In this document: piece after piece, positions 1 through 7,863 of the stretch | How positions within the stretch are numbered: the stretch's first letter is position 1 | How the letters are laid out: each line of letters starts with the position of its first letter | Assembly (NCBI GenBank): GCA_047611425.1 | Contig: JBLFWJ010000041.1 | Coordinates: forward strand, 1 to 20,118 | Origin: JBLFWJ01 sp047611425 | GTDB lineage: Bacteria > Bacteroidota > Bacteroidia > UBA10329 | DNA: 20,118 bases | Direction: 5' to 3' | Notes under the pieces: model-generated | What the model was told of the DNA's origin: nothing | The model's database searches: none | What the model saw: the letters and a program-made list of their open reading frames with translations, nothing else | Position numbers and translations under genes: made by a program

Positions 1-137
1 CGTTTGTTGTAGAGGACGGTGAACGAGTTGCACAAATGGTAATCGCTCAACATGAACAGATTGAGTGGCGTGAGTCTGACGAATTACAAGACACGGAGAG
101 AGGCGCAGGAGGATTCGGACACACAGGGACAAACTGA
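1..137 (+). CDS. dut: dUTP diphosphatase, C-terminal end (partial)
   Basis: Only the last 44 codons are in the window (frame from base 3, stop TGA at 135-137). The readable end contains GERVAQMVIA, then WRESDELQDTERGAGGFGHTG. These match conserved trimeric dUTPase motifs: the ...R(I/V)AQ(M/L)... strand and the glycine-rich C-terminal arm (RGxGGFGxTG) that closes over the bound nucleotide. The enzyme hydrolyses dUTP to dUMP and pyrophosphate in the cytoplasm, keeping uracil out of DNA and supplying dUMP for thymidylate synthesis. The arm looks intact, so the gene is probably functional. The upstream part lies outside the window. The next gene starts 87 bases downstream on the same strand, so co-transcription is possible. 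Confidence 0.88.
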   Translation, partial: FVVEDGERVAQMVIAQHEQIEWRESDELQDTERGAGGFGHTGTN

Positions 138-224
138 AACAGATTGTGCAATTCCACCAAGAAAATCAACTATAGATTTTAACCGTTACAATTAATGTTG
201 ACTGCAACCCTTAACATTCGGATC

Positions 225-1955
225 ATGAAGACAAAAGCACTACTGTGCCTTTTGACTTTGATGCTTGTGCTCGCAGGTGCCGATGCAGAAGCGCAACGAA
301 AGAAAAAGAAGAACAAGGGCGGCAAGGAGAAAAACGAAAAGGAGCAGTTTGAGCTGATGACCAAGTTCGTTGATGCCTCCAAAGAAAAGATGCTTGGCAA
401 CTTCGAAGAAGCGGAAGCTCTTTACAACGAATGCATTAAAATCGATTCTAAAAACGCAGCATCGTACTACGAATTGGCCAACCTTAAATTGATGCAGAAA
501 AGCAACGATGAAGCGTTGGTTTTGGCAAATAAGGCATTGGATATTGACCCCACAAATGAATGGTACACCCTGTTTTTGGCCGACCTTCATAATGTGCGAT
601 ACGAGTACAATTTATCAGAAGAACTGTTTGATAGGTTGATTGAAGCACATCCAGAAAAAGTTGAATACATCTATGAATTGGGTTCCGTTCAGCTTTTTCA
701 GAATAAGCTAAAAGAGGCCGTTAAAACCTATAATAAGATTGAGCTAGCCTTAGGTGTAACCGAGGAAATCAGCATACAAAAGCAGAAGCTTTATCTAGAG
801 ATGAATGATCTAGATGGGGCGATAAAAGAGGTTCAAGGATTGATTGACAATTACCCACGTGAGGTTCGGTATTTGGGAATACTGGCCGAGATGTATAATG
901 TGAATGGCATGAGCCAAGAGGCTCTTCGGGTCTATGAAAAGATGTCGGAGAAAGACCCGAATGACCCTCGAGTACAGTTATCCATGGCGGAACATTACAA
1001 GAGCTTAGGGAAATACGATGAATCCTACGAATACCTGAAAGACGCGTTCAGTAACAGCAAGCTTGGAATTGACCCAAAAATTAAAGTACTGCTTAGCTAT
1101 TTCGAGATTAGTGAAACGGAGCTAAAATTGAAAAATCAAGCTTACGAATTGCTCGATATTCTAACCGACCAACATTCAGAGGATCCGAAGGCACATGCCA
1201 TGAAAGCGGATTTTCTGTATCGAGATAGACGACTTGAAGAGGCTCAAAAGTCATTCATCAAAACGGTTGAATTGGATAGCAGCCGATTTATGGTTTGGAG
1301 TCAACTTACTCAAGTAGATTACGAGTTGGGCGACAACGAGGCACTCTTAAGAGACAGCGAAACGGCTAGCGAATTATTCCCAAATCAATCCATATTCTAC
1401 CTTTTTAGAGGCTTGGCATTTAACGAAGCCAAACGAACGGACGAAGCAGTGGAAGTGCTGGAAGCCGGAAAAGCGTTTGCCAATCGACAGCCAGAAGTCA
1501 AGGTTCAGATGTTGTCAATTCTTGGTAACGTTTACAACGATACCAAGGAGTTTGAAAAGTCGGACAAGGCTTTCGATAACGCTTTGGAGTTGTCCCCCAA
1601 TGATGTTTTGATTCTGAATAATTATGCATACTACTTGAGTGTTCGAAATGAAAACTTGGAGGATGCTGCAAGCATGTCGAAGAAATCCAACATGTTGGAT
1701 CCTGGAAATCCGTCATACGAGGATACCTATGCTTGGATTCTGTATCGACAAGAAAAGTTCGAAGATGGATTAGAGTGGATCAATAAGGCATTGGATCACG
1801 GAGGGGTAAAAAGCGGTGTAATTGTGGAGCATCTTGGCGACATTCTAATTGCACTAGGTAGGACAGAAGAAGCCTTGGAAGCATGGGAAACGGCCAAGGT
1901 TCTCGGTGACGTTACTGAGAGTATTGATGACAAAATTGCTCGGGTAAAACCATGA
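225..1955 (+). CDS. Exported tetratricopeptide-repeat protein
   Basis: A 576-residue protein. An upstream in-frame ATG exists at 195, but the ATG at 225 puts a clean signal peptide at the N terminus (MKTKALLCLLTLMLVLAG, cleavage expected after ADAEAQ), so 225 is preferred. A very basic stretch (RKKKKNKGGKEK) follows, then arrays of about 34-residue helical repeats to the C terminus with TPR-like spacing (for example ASYYELANLKL, YLGILAEMYNVNG, VQLSMAEHYKSLGKYDES, LNNYAYYLS). TPR proteins are scaffolds, and an exported one here probably acts in the periplasm or at the outer membrane in envelope assembly. The stop overlaps the next start (ATGA, 1952-1955), which implies translational coupling with the DUF4292 lipoprotein and EnvC-like genes. 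The specific partner is unknown. Confidence 0.85.
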   Translation: MKTKALLCLLTLMLVLAGADAEAQRKKKKNKGGKEKNEKEQFELMTKFVDASKEKMLGNFEEAEALYNECIKIDSKNAASYYELANLKLMQKSNDEALVLANKALDIDPTNEWYTLFLADLHNVRYEYNLSEELFDRLIEAHPEKVEYIYELGSVQLFQNKLKEAVKTYNKIELALGVTEEISIQKQKLYLEMNDLDGAIKEVQGLIDNYPREVRYLGILAEMYNVNGMSQEALRVYEKMSEKDPNDPRVQLSMAEHYKSLGKYDESYEYLKDAFSNSKLGIDPKIKVLLSYFEISETELKLKNQAYELLDILTDQHSEDPKAHAMKADFLYRDRRLEEAQKSFIKTVELDSSRFMVWSQLTQVDYELGDNEALLRDSETASELFPNQSIFYLFRGLAFNEAKRTDEAVEVLEAGKAFANRQPEVKVQMLSILGNVYNDTKEFEKSDKAFDNALELSPNDVLILNNYAYYLSVRNENLEDAASMSKKSNMLDPGNPSYEDTYAWILYRQEKFEDGLEWINKALDHGGVKSGVIVEHLGDILIALGRTEEALEAWETAKVLGDVTESIDDKIARVKP

Positions 1956-2773
1956 TCACGAAGAAAAGCAGCAGGTTTTGTTTGGCTTTTCTGATGGCCA
2001 CTCTTCTCTTTACATCATGTAAAACCGTAAAAGAGATTGCTCGAGGGCCGTTAGAAAACCGCACTTCTAAAGAGCTTTGGAACGCACTGGATAGTCTATC
2101 TCAGTTTGGTACCATTTCGGCCAAAGTTCATGTTGATTTTGAACAAAATGGCAAGAATCAGTCCTTCAATTGCAAATTGAGAATTAAGGAAGACAGCGCT
2201 GTCTGGGTTTCTATTGCCCCACTTCTCGGCATCGAATTATTCCGAATGGTGATCACCGCAGACAGTGTAAAACTGGTGGATCGATTGAACAAAAGGTACT
2301 TTACGGATTCATTGGCCGTTCTTGAAACCATGACCAAAGTTCCTGTCAGTTTTGATGTGTTGCAATCGCTTTTAACCGGAACGCTCGTAAACCTTCATCC
2401 TGCGCAGAAATATCGAACATCGCGAATCATTGATCATTATCAAATGGGAATGAAGTCGAGAGGGAAACTGCGAAGAGAATTCCGAAAGTCGATGCATGAT
2501 ATTCCGATTGCGCATCAAATGCAAATCGCTAGAAACGGCACAAGACTGATAGGAACGTTCTTAAAAGACCTCTCAACCGGAAACCTTGTTCGTGCAAAAT
2601 ATTCTGAATTTGAACTGATTGGAGAAAAGGAATTTCCAACCGAAATGGACATCCATACTGCAGGGTCTGGTAAAGTGAGAATCAAATTGGAATGGTCAAG
2701 AGTAAAGATTGGCGAGCCTGTAAATCAGCCGTTCAAGATTCCAAACAAGTACGTGCCCTTTGGGAATGAATAA
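1952..2773 (+). CDS. DUF4292-family lipoprotein
   Basis: A 273-residue protein with a lipoprotein signal: basic start, hydrophobic core, and a lipobox ending FTSC with the acylated Cys at about residue 23. The body is mostly beta-strand-like with alternating hydrophobics, such as LRIKEDSAVWVSIAPLLGIELFRM and a late YSEFELIGEKEFPTEMDI. I recognise it as the Bacteroidota DUF4292 type from sequence character and from its place between a TPR gene and an EnvC-like gene. The fold may resemble the LolA/LolB/LppX lipid-binding barrels, but that is inference from the strand pattern. It starts inside the TPR stop (ATGA) and overlaps the next gene by 8 bases, so the three are probably made as a set. The exact function is not established. 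Confidence 0.8.
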   Translation: MITKKSSRFCLAFLMATLLFTSCKTVKEIARGPLENRTSKELWNALDSLSQFGTISAKVHVDFEQNGKNQSFNCKLRIKEDSAVWVSIAPLLGIELFRMVITADSVKLVDRLNKRYFTDSLAVLETMTKVPVSFDVLQSLLTGTLVNLHPAQKYRTSRIIDHYQMGMKSRGKLRREFRKSMHDIPIAHQMQIARNGTRLIGTFLKDLSTGNLVRAKYSEFELIGEKEFPTEMDIHTAGSGKVRIKLEWSRVKIGEPVNQPFKIPNKYVPFGNE

Positions 2774-3983
2774 GCTGTTCTTCATATTGATGGCGGTGTT
2801 CATTTCCTTGTCAGGATTTGCACAGGACAAGAGTGATCTGGAAAAAAAGAAAGATCAACTTCTTAAAGATATCCAGTACACTAACCAATTGTTGAGTGAA
2901 ACGGCCAAAAATCGTGAAACCACGATGAGCCAATTGGAACTGATCAACACGAAGATTAGGAAGCGGCAAGAACTGATTAACGCAATCGTTCGTGAAACCA
3001 AAATGCTGCAGCGTGATATTGATGAAACGAGCAGCATTGTTGCAAACTTGGAAACTGATTTAAGTAAGCTGAAGGATGAGTACGGCAAAATGTTGTTTCA
3101 CACCTATCGGAACATTAACACCTACGACCGTCTCATGTACATCTTCTCTAGCAAGGATTTTGAGCAAGCTTACAAGCGGCTGAAGTACTTTGAACAATAC
3201 TCAAAGTACCGCCAACAGCAAGCCCAATTAATTGAAGAAACGAGAGATGCTTTAAGTCATAGGGTTGAGAGTTTGGACACTAAGAGGCATGACAGAGCAA
3301 TGCTCCTCGAAACAAGTGAAAGGGAACGACTTACACTGAATGAAGAGCGAGAGGAGCAAGACAAAATGGTAGACGACCTTCAGGACAAAGAAGGTCAGTT
3401 GCGTTCCGAATTGCAGAAGAAAGACAAAGAAAAGAAGAAGCTGGAACGGGCTATTCAGAGGATTATCGAAGCAGAAATTGCCAAAGCGAAAAAGAAGGAA
3501 AAGAGAACGGGAAGTACGGTTACCAAATCTGGATTTGCGCTGACGCCTGCGGAGATGACCCTGTCGAATAACTTCTTTGACAACAAAGGAAAACTACCGT
3601 GGCCAAGTGAGCGAGGTGTGATTACGAGCAGCTTTGGTGAGCACCCACACCCAACATTGCGTGACATTAAAGTGGTGAACAACGGCATTGATATTCGTAC
3701 CGAAGAAGGTGCTGAAGCCAGAGCCGTTTTTGCCGGAGTTGTATCTGCCGTGGTTGTAATTCCCGGTGCAAATAAGGCGGTTATTCTTCGTCATGGAGAA
3801 TACCTTAGTGTTTACAGCAATTTGGCGGAGGTGGCTGTTAAAATGGGCGATGAAATCAGCGTTAAGCAAAACATTGGGCTGGTAGCAACAGACCGATTAA
3901 CAGGAAAAACAGATTTGCATCTCGAGATTTGGAAAGGAGCCACCAAGCTCAATCCCAAGAAGTGGATTATGGCTCAGAAATAG
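2766..3983 (+). CDS. EnvC-like murein hydrolase activator (degenerate LytM/M23)
   Basis: A 405-residue protein. The ATG at 2766 is preferred over an in-frame TTG at 2760; ATGAATAA lets it overlap the DUF4292 stop. It has a signal peptide (MNKLFFILMAVFISLSGFAQ), a long charged coiled coil at about residues 22-245, and a LytM/M23 domain at about 277-400 (WPSERGVITSSFG, then NNGIDI, then DLHLEIWK). Zinc-binding and catalytic positions of active LytM enzymes are changed: HxxxD reads NxxxD (N305, D309 kept), the HxH motif reads DxH (D383, H385), and the mid-domain His (YAHL type) is Asn352 (YSNL). This matches EnvC-type proteins, which have no peptidase activity and instead activate cell-wall amidases at division. 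Its amidase partner is not in the window. Confidence 0.87.
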   Translation: MNKLFFILMAVFISLSGFAQDKSDLEKKKDQLLKDIQYTNQLLSETAKNRETTMSQLELINTKIRKRQELINAIVRETKMLQRDIDETSSIVANLETDLSKLKDEYGKMLFHTYRNINTYDRLMYIFSSKDFEQAYKRLKYFEQYSKYRQQQAQLIEETRDALSHRVESLDTKRHDRAMLLETSERERLTLNEEREEQDKMVDDLQDKEGQLRSELQKKDKEKKKLERAIQRIIEAEIAKAKKKEKRTGSTVTKSGFALTPAEMTLSNNFFDNKGKLPWPSERGVITSSFGEHPHPTLRDIKVVNNGIDIRTEEGAEARAVFAGVVSAVVVIPGANKAVILRHGEYLSVYSNLAEVAVKMGDEISVKQNIGLVATDRLTGKTDLHLEIWKGATKLNPKKWIMAQK

Positions 3984-4027
3984 GCCTATTAGCGCTTAGC
4001 GTTATCAAGGAAGATTAGGCAATAAAA

Positions 4028-4055
4028 AAAGCCGACCATTTTCATGGTGGGCTTT
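4028..4055. terminator. Bidirectional stem-loop terminator
   Basis: AAAGCC-G-ACCAT (4028-4039) pairs with ATGGT-G-GGCTTT (4044-4055) around a TTTC loop. The only flaw is one internal G/G mismatch (4034/4049). An A-run lies just upstream (4024-4030) and the stem ends in T residues, so it can serve both the plus-strand EnvC operon ending at 3983 and the minus-strand gene ending at 4081. Its place between two convergent genes supports the call. Confidence 0.75.
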
Positions 4056-4080
4056 ATCATTTAAGTACGAAAAGGGATTA

Positions 4081-4698
4081 TTACTTCATTCCCTTTCTTG
4101 GAAGCCACTTACCGAATGACTTTCCAGCCTTTGCATATGATTCCTGAATTCTGTTTCCTGTATCCCAAGCTGCGCCATAAAAGGCGTTACCCGGTGCTCC
4201 CATTAAGTGCATTTGTCCTAATGGTTTGTCTGAACCAGTTTCATAAAGGGTTATGGTTAAATCAATGGCAGCCGGTACCGTCATTATCATCGGTATGCTA
4301 AATCCAGGTTCGGTCATGGTTGTATGAACCTCTAGAGTCAATTTTGCTTTATCAGCTCCTGAAACAATTCCAATTCCTTCCTTTTTCAACATTTTATTGA
4401 ACAACGCCTCAAATTTCCCTGGAAATCTTGACTCACGATCAGCATTCCATGATTTTTGCCATTTGTCTCCACGGCCAGGTTCTTTGGCATTATACTCGGA
4501 AACTTTCTTCGCTACATAATCGGTTTCTTTCGTAGCTCTCTTTCCCGTACCCACCATCATATCGTCAAATTTGTAGACAACATTCACTTCGGGTTGTCCC
4601 GACATGGCTTTAAAGGACCCTGATTTAAGTTTCATTTTCTGAGCATTGGCACCAAATGCCATGGCCACAATCATTAGTGATGTTAGAATAGTTCTCAT
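4081..4698 (-). CDS. Exported protein of unknown function
   Basis: A 205-residue protein that I do not recognise as a named family. It has a classical signal peptide (MRTILTSLMIVAMAFGANAQ, cleavage after NAQ expected). The mature part is soluble and rather basic, with aromatic and charged segments (GRGDKWQKSWNADRESRFPGK), a central strand-rich region (KLTLEVHTTMTEP), a hydrophobic stretch (IPMIMTVPAAIDLTITLY) and a glycine-rich end (LMGAPGNAFYGAAWDTGNR). No lipobox, catalytic motif or C-terminal T9SS sorting domain is evident. It stands alone between two plus-strand units, with a terminator-like stem-loop downstream and a good TAATTTTG -7 box 29 bases upstream. A periplasmic or secreted location is likely. 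Confidence 0.7.
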   Translation of the reverse strand: MRTILTSLMIVAMAFGANAQKMKLKSGSFKAMSGQPEVNVVYKFDDMMVGTGKRATKETDYVAKKVSEYNAKEPGRGDKWQKSWNADRESRFPGKFEALFNKMLKKEGIGIVSGADKAKLTLEVHTTMTEPGFSIPMIMTVPAAIDLTITLYETGSDKPLGQMHLMGAPGNAFYGAAWDTGNRIQESYAKAGKSFGKWLPRKGMK

Positions 4699-4727
4699 TT
4701 TGATTTGATTAAAGAAAAGTTGAAAGT

Positions 4728-4735
4728 CAAAATTA
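4728..4735 (-). promoter_or_regulatory. Bacteroidota-type -7 box for the exported protein gene
   Basis: Read on the minus strand this is TAATTTTG, a full match to TAnnTTTG. It sits 29 bases before the ATG at 4698, giving a predicted leader of roughly 20-25 bases. No clear TTG -33 element was found at the expected distance. Confidence 0.5.
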
Positions 4736-4777
4736 ATGTCGCAAAATAACGAAAGCCTGCGTTGATCATCGTATTTC

Positions 4778-4785
4778 TACATTTG
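4778..4785 (+). promoter_or_regulatory. -7 box directly upstream of ruvB
   Basis: TACATTTG matches TAnnTTTG and is followed after exactly 6 bases (GAGCAG) by the ruvB ATG at 4792. If transcription starts about 5-7 bases after the box, as in other Bacteroidota, the mRNA would be leaderless or nearly so. No -33 TTG is seen 18-21 bases upstream; one TTG lies closer, at 4762-4764. Confidence 0.5.
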
Positions 4786-4791
4786 GAGCAG

Positions 4792-5817
4792 ATGAATCAG
4801 AATTTAGATCCAGACAAGGAAAATCAACTACCGGTTGATAAGGAGGTTGAAAGAGCGTTGAGGCCACACGGTTTTAGCGAGTTTAGCGGGCAGGATAAGG
4901 TGGTTGAAAACCTCAGAGTTTTCGTGGAAGCCGCTAAACAAAGAGATGAAGCGTTGGATCACGTGCTCCTCCATGGCCCGCCCGGTCTTGGTAAAACCAC
5001 ATTGGCGAACATTATTGCTGCCGACTTGGGTGTAAGCATCAGAATCACCTCGGGACCAGTTTTGGATAAACCAGGAGATCTTGCAGGTCTACTGACCAAT
5101 CTCGAACCGCATGATGTCCTTTTTATCGATGAGATTCATCGGTTAAGTCCAATTGTAGAAGAGTACTTGTATTCTGCTATGGAAGATTACAGGATTGACA
5201 TCATGATCGAGACGGGCCCAAATGCGAGGTCGGTTCAGATTGATCTTAATCCTTTTACGCTGATTGGTGCGACAACAAGATCAGGTTTATTGACTGCTCC
5301 GTTGCGTGCGAGATTTGGCATCAACTCAAGGTTAGAGTATTATAACTCGGATATTTTGGGGCAGATTATTGAACGCTCGGCAAAAATATTGGAAGTAGAG
5401 ATTTACTCAGATGCAACCGTTGAAATTGCCAGAAGAAGTAGAGGTACACCGAGAATTTGTAATGCTTTGCTAAGAAGAGTTAGAGACTTTGCTCAGATAA
5501 AAGGAAACGGCAGTATCGACTTAGAGATTGCCCAATTCGCATTGAATGCACTGAATGTGGACAAAGACGGCTTGGACGAAATGGACAACCGAATTTTAAG
5601 CACCATCATCGATAAATTTAGTGGTGGTCCGGTGGGATTAACAACCATTTCTACAGCCGTAGGCGAGGAGGGAGGGACGATTGAAGAAGTGTATGAACCT
5701 TTTCTAATCATGCAAGGATTCATGGCCAGAACGCCACGAGGAAGAGTAGTTACAGAGAAGTCGTACAAGCACCTCGGACGAATCAAGCCGGGTGAGGCGG
5801 GAACGCTATTCGAGTGA
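4792..5817 (+). CDS. ruvB: Holliday junction branch migration ATPase RuvB
   Basis: A 341-residue protein, normal for the family. An in-frame TTG at 4762 exists, but the ATG at 4792 matches known RuvB N termini and follows a promoter box. Motifs include the RuvB N-terminal linker (LRPHGFSEFSGQDKV), Walker A GPPGLGKT (62-69), Walker B DEIH (113-116), sensor I GATTR (159-163), the LRARFG segment with the arginine finger near 174, and the C-terminal winged helix (GFMARTPRGRV). With RuvA, RuvB forms hexameric motors that drive branch migration of Holliday junctions in recombinational repair; RuvC resolves them. ruvA and ruvC are not in the window. queG follows 59 bases later on the same strand, an adjacency I associate with Bacteroidota. 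Confidence 0.97.
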   Translation: MNQNLDPDKENQLPVDKEVERALRPHGFSEFSGQDKVVENLRVFVEAAKQRDEALDHVLLHGPPGLGKTTLANIIAADLGVSIRITSGPVLDKPGDLAGLLTNLEPHDVLFIDEIHRLSPIVEEYLYSAMEDYRIDIMIETGPNARSVQIDLNPFTLIGATTRSGLLTAPLRARFGINSRLEYYNSDILGQIIERSAKILEVEIYSDATVEIARRSRGTPRICNALLRRVRDFAQIKGNGSIDLEIAQFALNALNVDKDGLDEMDNRILSTIIDKFSGGPVGLTTISTAVGEEGGTIEEVYEPFLIMQGFMARTPRGRVVTEKSYKHLGRIKPGEAGTLFE

Positions 5818-5876
5818 CATGTCATGCAGAGCAGGTGAGAAGCTGAGAAATGAAATCTTCGTGAGCAACAGCTAGA
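5818..5876. repeat. Possible degenerate dispersed intergenic repeat between ruvB and queG
   Basis: The spacer reads like a worn copy of the TGTCATGCTGAGC ... GAAGCATCTCGTGAGCAAC type repeat found between genes in many Bacteroidota. TGTCATGCAGAGC occurs near the start and TCTTCGTGAGCAACAG near the end. The ruvB stop also forms a 10-base palindrome with it (TGACATGTCA, 5815-5824). The identification is from memory of the consensus and is tentative. Confidence 0.3.
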
Positions 5877-6791
5877 TTGAAAAACGCTGATAAAATAAAA
5901 GCGGAAGCCAAACGACTTGGTTTTATGTCTTGTGGGGTTTCCAAAGCAGGTTTTTTGGAAGAAGAAGCACCACGATTGGAACAATGGCTAAACGCGAATA
6001 TGCATGGCGAAATGGGCTATATGGCCAATCATTTCGATAAGCGCTTAGATCCAACCAAGCTGGTGGAAGGAGCAAAATCGGTGATTTCATTGACGCTTAA
6101 TTACTTCCCCGAAAAAGTTCAATCTGATTCAACGGCACCCAAACTTTCTAAATACGCTTATGGGGAGGATTACCATTTTGTGATCAAACGAAAGTTGAAG
6201 GAACTTTCTGATTTCATCCAAACCGAAATCGGTGAAATTGATGGTCGCGCATTTGTGGATTCTGCGCCCGTTCTTGATAAAGCTTGGGCTGCTAAGTCTG
6301 GCCTTGGGTGGATTGGCAAAAACGCAAACCTGATTACACCCCAAGTTGGGTCATTCTTCTTTATTGCTGAATTGATTATCGATTTAGAGTTGGAACCCGA
6401 TGGCCCGATTACCGATCATTGTGGAACCTGCACTGCGTGCCTAGATGCGTGTCCTACCCAGGCTATTGTGAAACCATATGTAGTCGATGGATCAAAATGC
6501 ATTTCCTATTTCACAATTGAATTGAAAGATTCAATTCCGACTGGAATGAAAGGCCAGTTTGAAGATTGGATGTTTGGTTGTGATATCTGCCAAGATGTTT
6601 GCCCCTGGAATCGGTTTTCCAAACCAAACGAAACACCTGAATTCAATCCACATTCGGATCTTTTGGAAATGAAAAGAAAGGATTGGGAAGAATTAACAGA
6701 GGATGTGTTCAGAAAGGTCTTCCAAAAATCTGCGGTCAAGCGAACCAAATTCTCAGGCCTAAAACGAAATATTGAGTTTCTGAAAAAGTGA
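5877..6791 (+). CDS. queG: tRNA epoxyqueuosine(34) reductase QueG
   Basis: A 304-residue protein reducing epoxyqueuosine to queuosine at the wobble position of GUN-anticodon tRNAs, using cobalamin and two 4Fe-4S clusters. The start is a TTG at 5877; the frame is closed by TGA at 5862-5864 and no ATG or GTG lies between, while the next residues already match the family N terminus (KAEAKRLGF). Visible motifs are HGEMGYMANHFDKRLDP, VDSAPVLDKAWA (the Asp in PVLDKA is the likely acid), and the ferredoxin motif CGTCTACLDACP (Cys 182, 185, 188, 192) with Cys208 and the second set CDICQDVCPWN (235, 238, 242). The C-terminal HEAT-like extension is short, as in other Bacteroidota forms. Probably co-transcribed with ruvB. 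Confidence 0.95.
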   Translation: MKNADKIKAEAKRLGFMSCGVSKAGFLEEEAPRLEQWLNANMHGEMGYMANHFDKRLDPTKLVEGAKSVISLTLNYFPEKVQSDSTAPKLSKYAYGEDYHFVIKRKLKELSDFIQTEIGEIDGRAFVDSAPVLDKAWAAKSGLGWIGKNANLITPQVGSFFFIAELIIDLELEPDGPITDHCGTCTACLDACPTQAIVKPYVVDGSKCISYFTIELKDSIPTGMKGQFEDWMFGCDICQDVCPWNRFSKPNETPEFNPHSDLLEMKRKDWEELTEDVFRKVFQKSAVKRTKFSGLKRNIEFLKK

Positions 6792-6808
6792 CATTTCGCA
6801 TCTCAAAC

Positions 6809-6833
6809 GGTAGAATTTATCATATAAATTACC
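6809..6833. terminator. AT-rich stem-loop after queG
   Basis: GGTA-ATTTAT pairs with ATAAAT-TACC around a CAT loop, with a two-base GA bulge (6813-6814). It lies 18 bases past the queG stop and before the next promoter, which fits a terminator position. The stem is weak and has no T-tract, so it may be chance. Confidence 0.3.
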
Positions 6834-6857
6834 CGAACAAAAGTGTGAATTACAACA

Positions 6858-6865
6858 TACCTTTG
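6858..6865 (+). promoter_or_regulatory. -7 box upstream of the first sulfotransferase gene
   Basis: TACCTTTG matches TAnnTTTG and lies 14 bases before the GTG start at 6880. The same octamer precedes the second sulfotransferase gene (7850-7857). It marks a likely start of transcription for the glycan cassette. No -33 TTG is evident. Confidence 0.45.
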
Positions 6866-6879
6866 AGCAAATTATCGCG

Positions 6880-7785
6880 GTGAGCAAGGACAAATCACTT
6901 CCACATTTCTTAGGGATCGGGGCCCCTAAATGCGGCACAACTTCGTTGCACGATATTCTGATTGATCATCCCCAAATTTATCTACCAGCGGATAAGGAGC
7001 TGCACTATTTCGATAATCCATCCCACTACGAAAAGGGAAATGATTGGTATTCAAAGCAGTTTGATGAGTGTGACAATACATTGGTGAAAGGGGAGATTAC
7101 CCCAGCATACATGAGCTATCCTGAATCGGCAGAAAGGATACATAGATGTTTAGGGCCAGATGTGAAGTTGATTATGATGTTTCGCGAACCCGTAGAACGT
7201 GCTTTTTCCGAATACCAGCACAATTATCGTAGAGGTTTGGTAAACGAACCAACCTTTGATTTGGCGGTAGAAAGGGAACTAAATGACGTTCAAACCAAAG
7301 GTTTTGACAAACGCGTTTTCAGCTTTATTGAGCGCGGTAAATATGCCGACCAGGTTGAGCGTTTACTCAAGTATTTCCCAAAGGAGAATATGCTCTTCAT
7401 TCGGTTTAGAGAGGATTTTATAGCCGATAAAGAAAAGTGTATCAGCGATGTTCTAAGCTTTATTGGAGTTGATCCAGCGGAACTGCAGATTAATAAGAAG
7501 AGCAATGCAGCATTCAACCCGAAGAGTCGGTTTGTGACCAAATTAGTAGAGAAAGATAACACACTCCGTTTGATGGCTCGAAAACTGGTTGCAAGCCCTA
7601 TGGTTCGGAAAAAACTCCGGTCAATTGTGAATTCAATCAATACCAAGGAAGGAGGCCAAACACCTAAACTATCCCTTACCCAACGGATTGAGTTTCAGGA
7701 AAGGTTCTATAGCGGTGAACGTGAGCGTTTAGAGCAGCATATTGGTAAACCGTTACCAAGTTGGGATCTTTCTCTTAAGGGTTGA
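6880..7785 (+). CDS. PAPS-dependent sulfotransferase (heparan-type)
   Basis: A 301-residue protein starting with GTG at 6880; no better in-frame start follows before the fold begins. The 5'-phosphosulfate loop is GAPKCGTTSL (14-23), the KELHYFD segment (39-45) has the Lys/Glu pair seen in heparan sulfate N- and O-sulfotransferases, GEITPAY follows (71-77), and the 3'-phosphate site is FREPVERAFSEY (101-112, Arg102 and Ser110). It should transfer sulfate from PAPS to a sugar hydroxyl or amine. No signal peptide or membrane segment is seen, so it is probably cytoplasmic and acts on lipid-linked or nucleotide-linked glycan intermediates. It is the first gene of the cassette; the acceptor cannot be read from sequence. 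PAPS synthesis genes are not in the window. Confidence 0.88.
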   Translation: MSKDKSLPHFLGIGAPKCGTTSLHDILIDHPQIYLPADKELHYFDNPSHYEKGNDWYSKQFDECDNTLVKGEITPAYMSYPESAERIHRCLGPDVKLIMMFREPVERAFSEYQHNYRRGLVNEPTFDLAVERELNDVQTKGFDKRVFSFIERGKYADQVERLLKYFPKENMLFIRFREDFIADKEKCISDVLSFIGVDPAELQINKKSNAAFNPKSRFVTKLVEKDNTLRLMARKLVASPMVRKKLRSIVNSINTKEGGQTPKLSLTQRIEFQERFYSGERERLEQHIGKPLPSWDLSLKG

Positions 7786-7849
7786 AAGGGAATAATTCAA
7801 TCCTGTAGTATTATACTCAATCACCTCATTTTCGCATGGATAGCATAGC

Positions 7850-7857
7850 TACCTTTG
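7850..7857 (+). promoter_or_regulatory. -7 box directly upstream of the second sulfotransferase gene
   Basis: TACCTTTG matches TAnnTTTG and is followed by 6 bases (CGATTA) and the ATG at 7864. This predicts a leaderless message and an internal promoter for genes 7864-12290. The -33 region has TTTTC at 7829-7833 rather than a perfect TTG. Confidence 0.5.
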
Positions 7858-7863
7858 CGATTA

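Noticed and set aside
195..224. Upstream ATG extending the TPR protein by 10 residues
   Set aside because: The extension (MLTATLNIRI) would precede a complete signal peptide that begins at 225; the later start gives a normal export signal.
4001..4020. Short repeat-like run after the EnvC-like stop (AGCGCTTAGCG)
   Set aside because: Too short and imperfect to call a structure separate from the strong stem-loop at 4028-4055.
5493..5984. Long minus-strand open frame (163 residues) across the ruvB-queG junction
   Set aside because: It is antisense to two well-supported genes, is Cys/Ser/Phe-rich like a shadow translation, and crosses their boundary.
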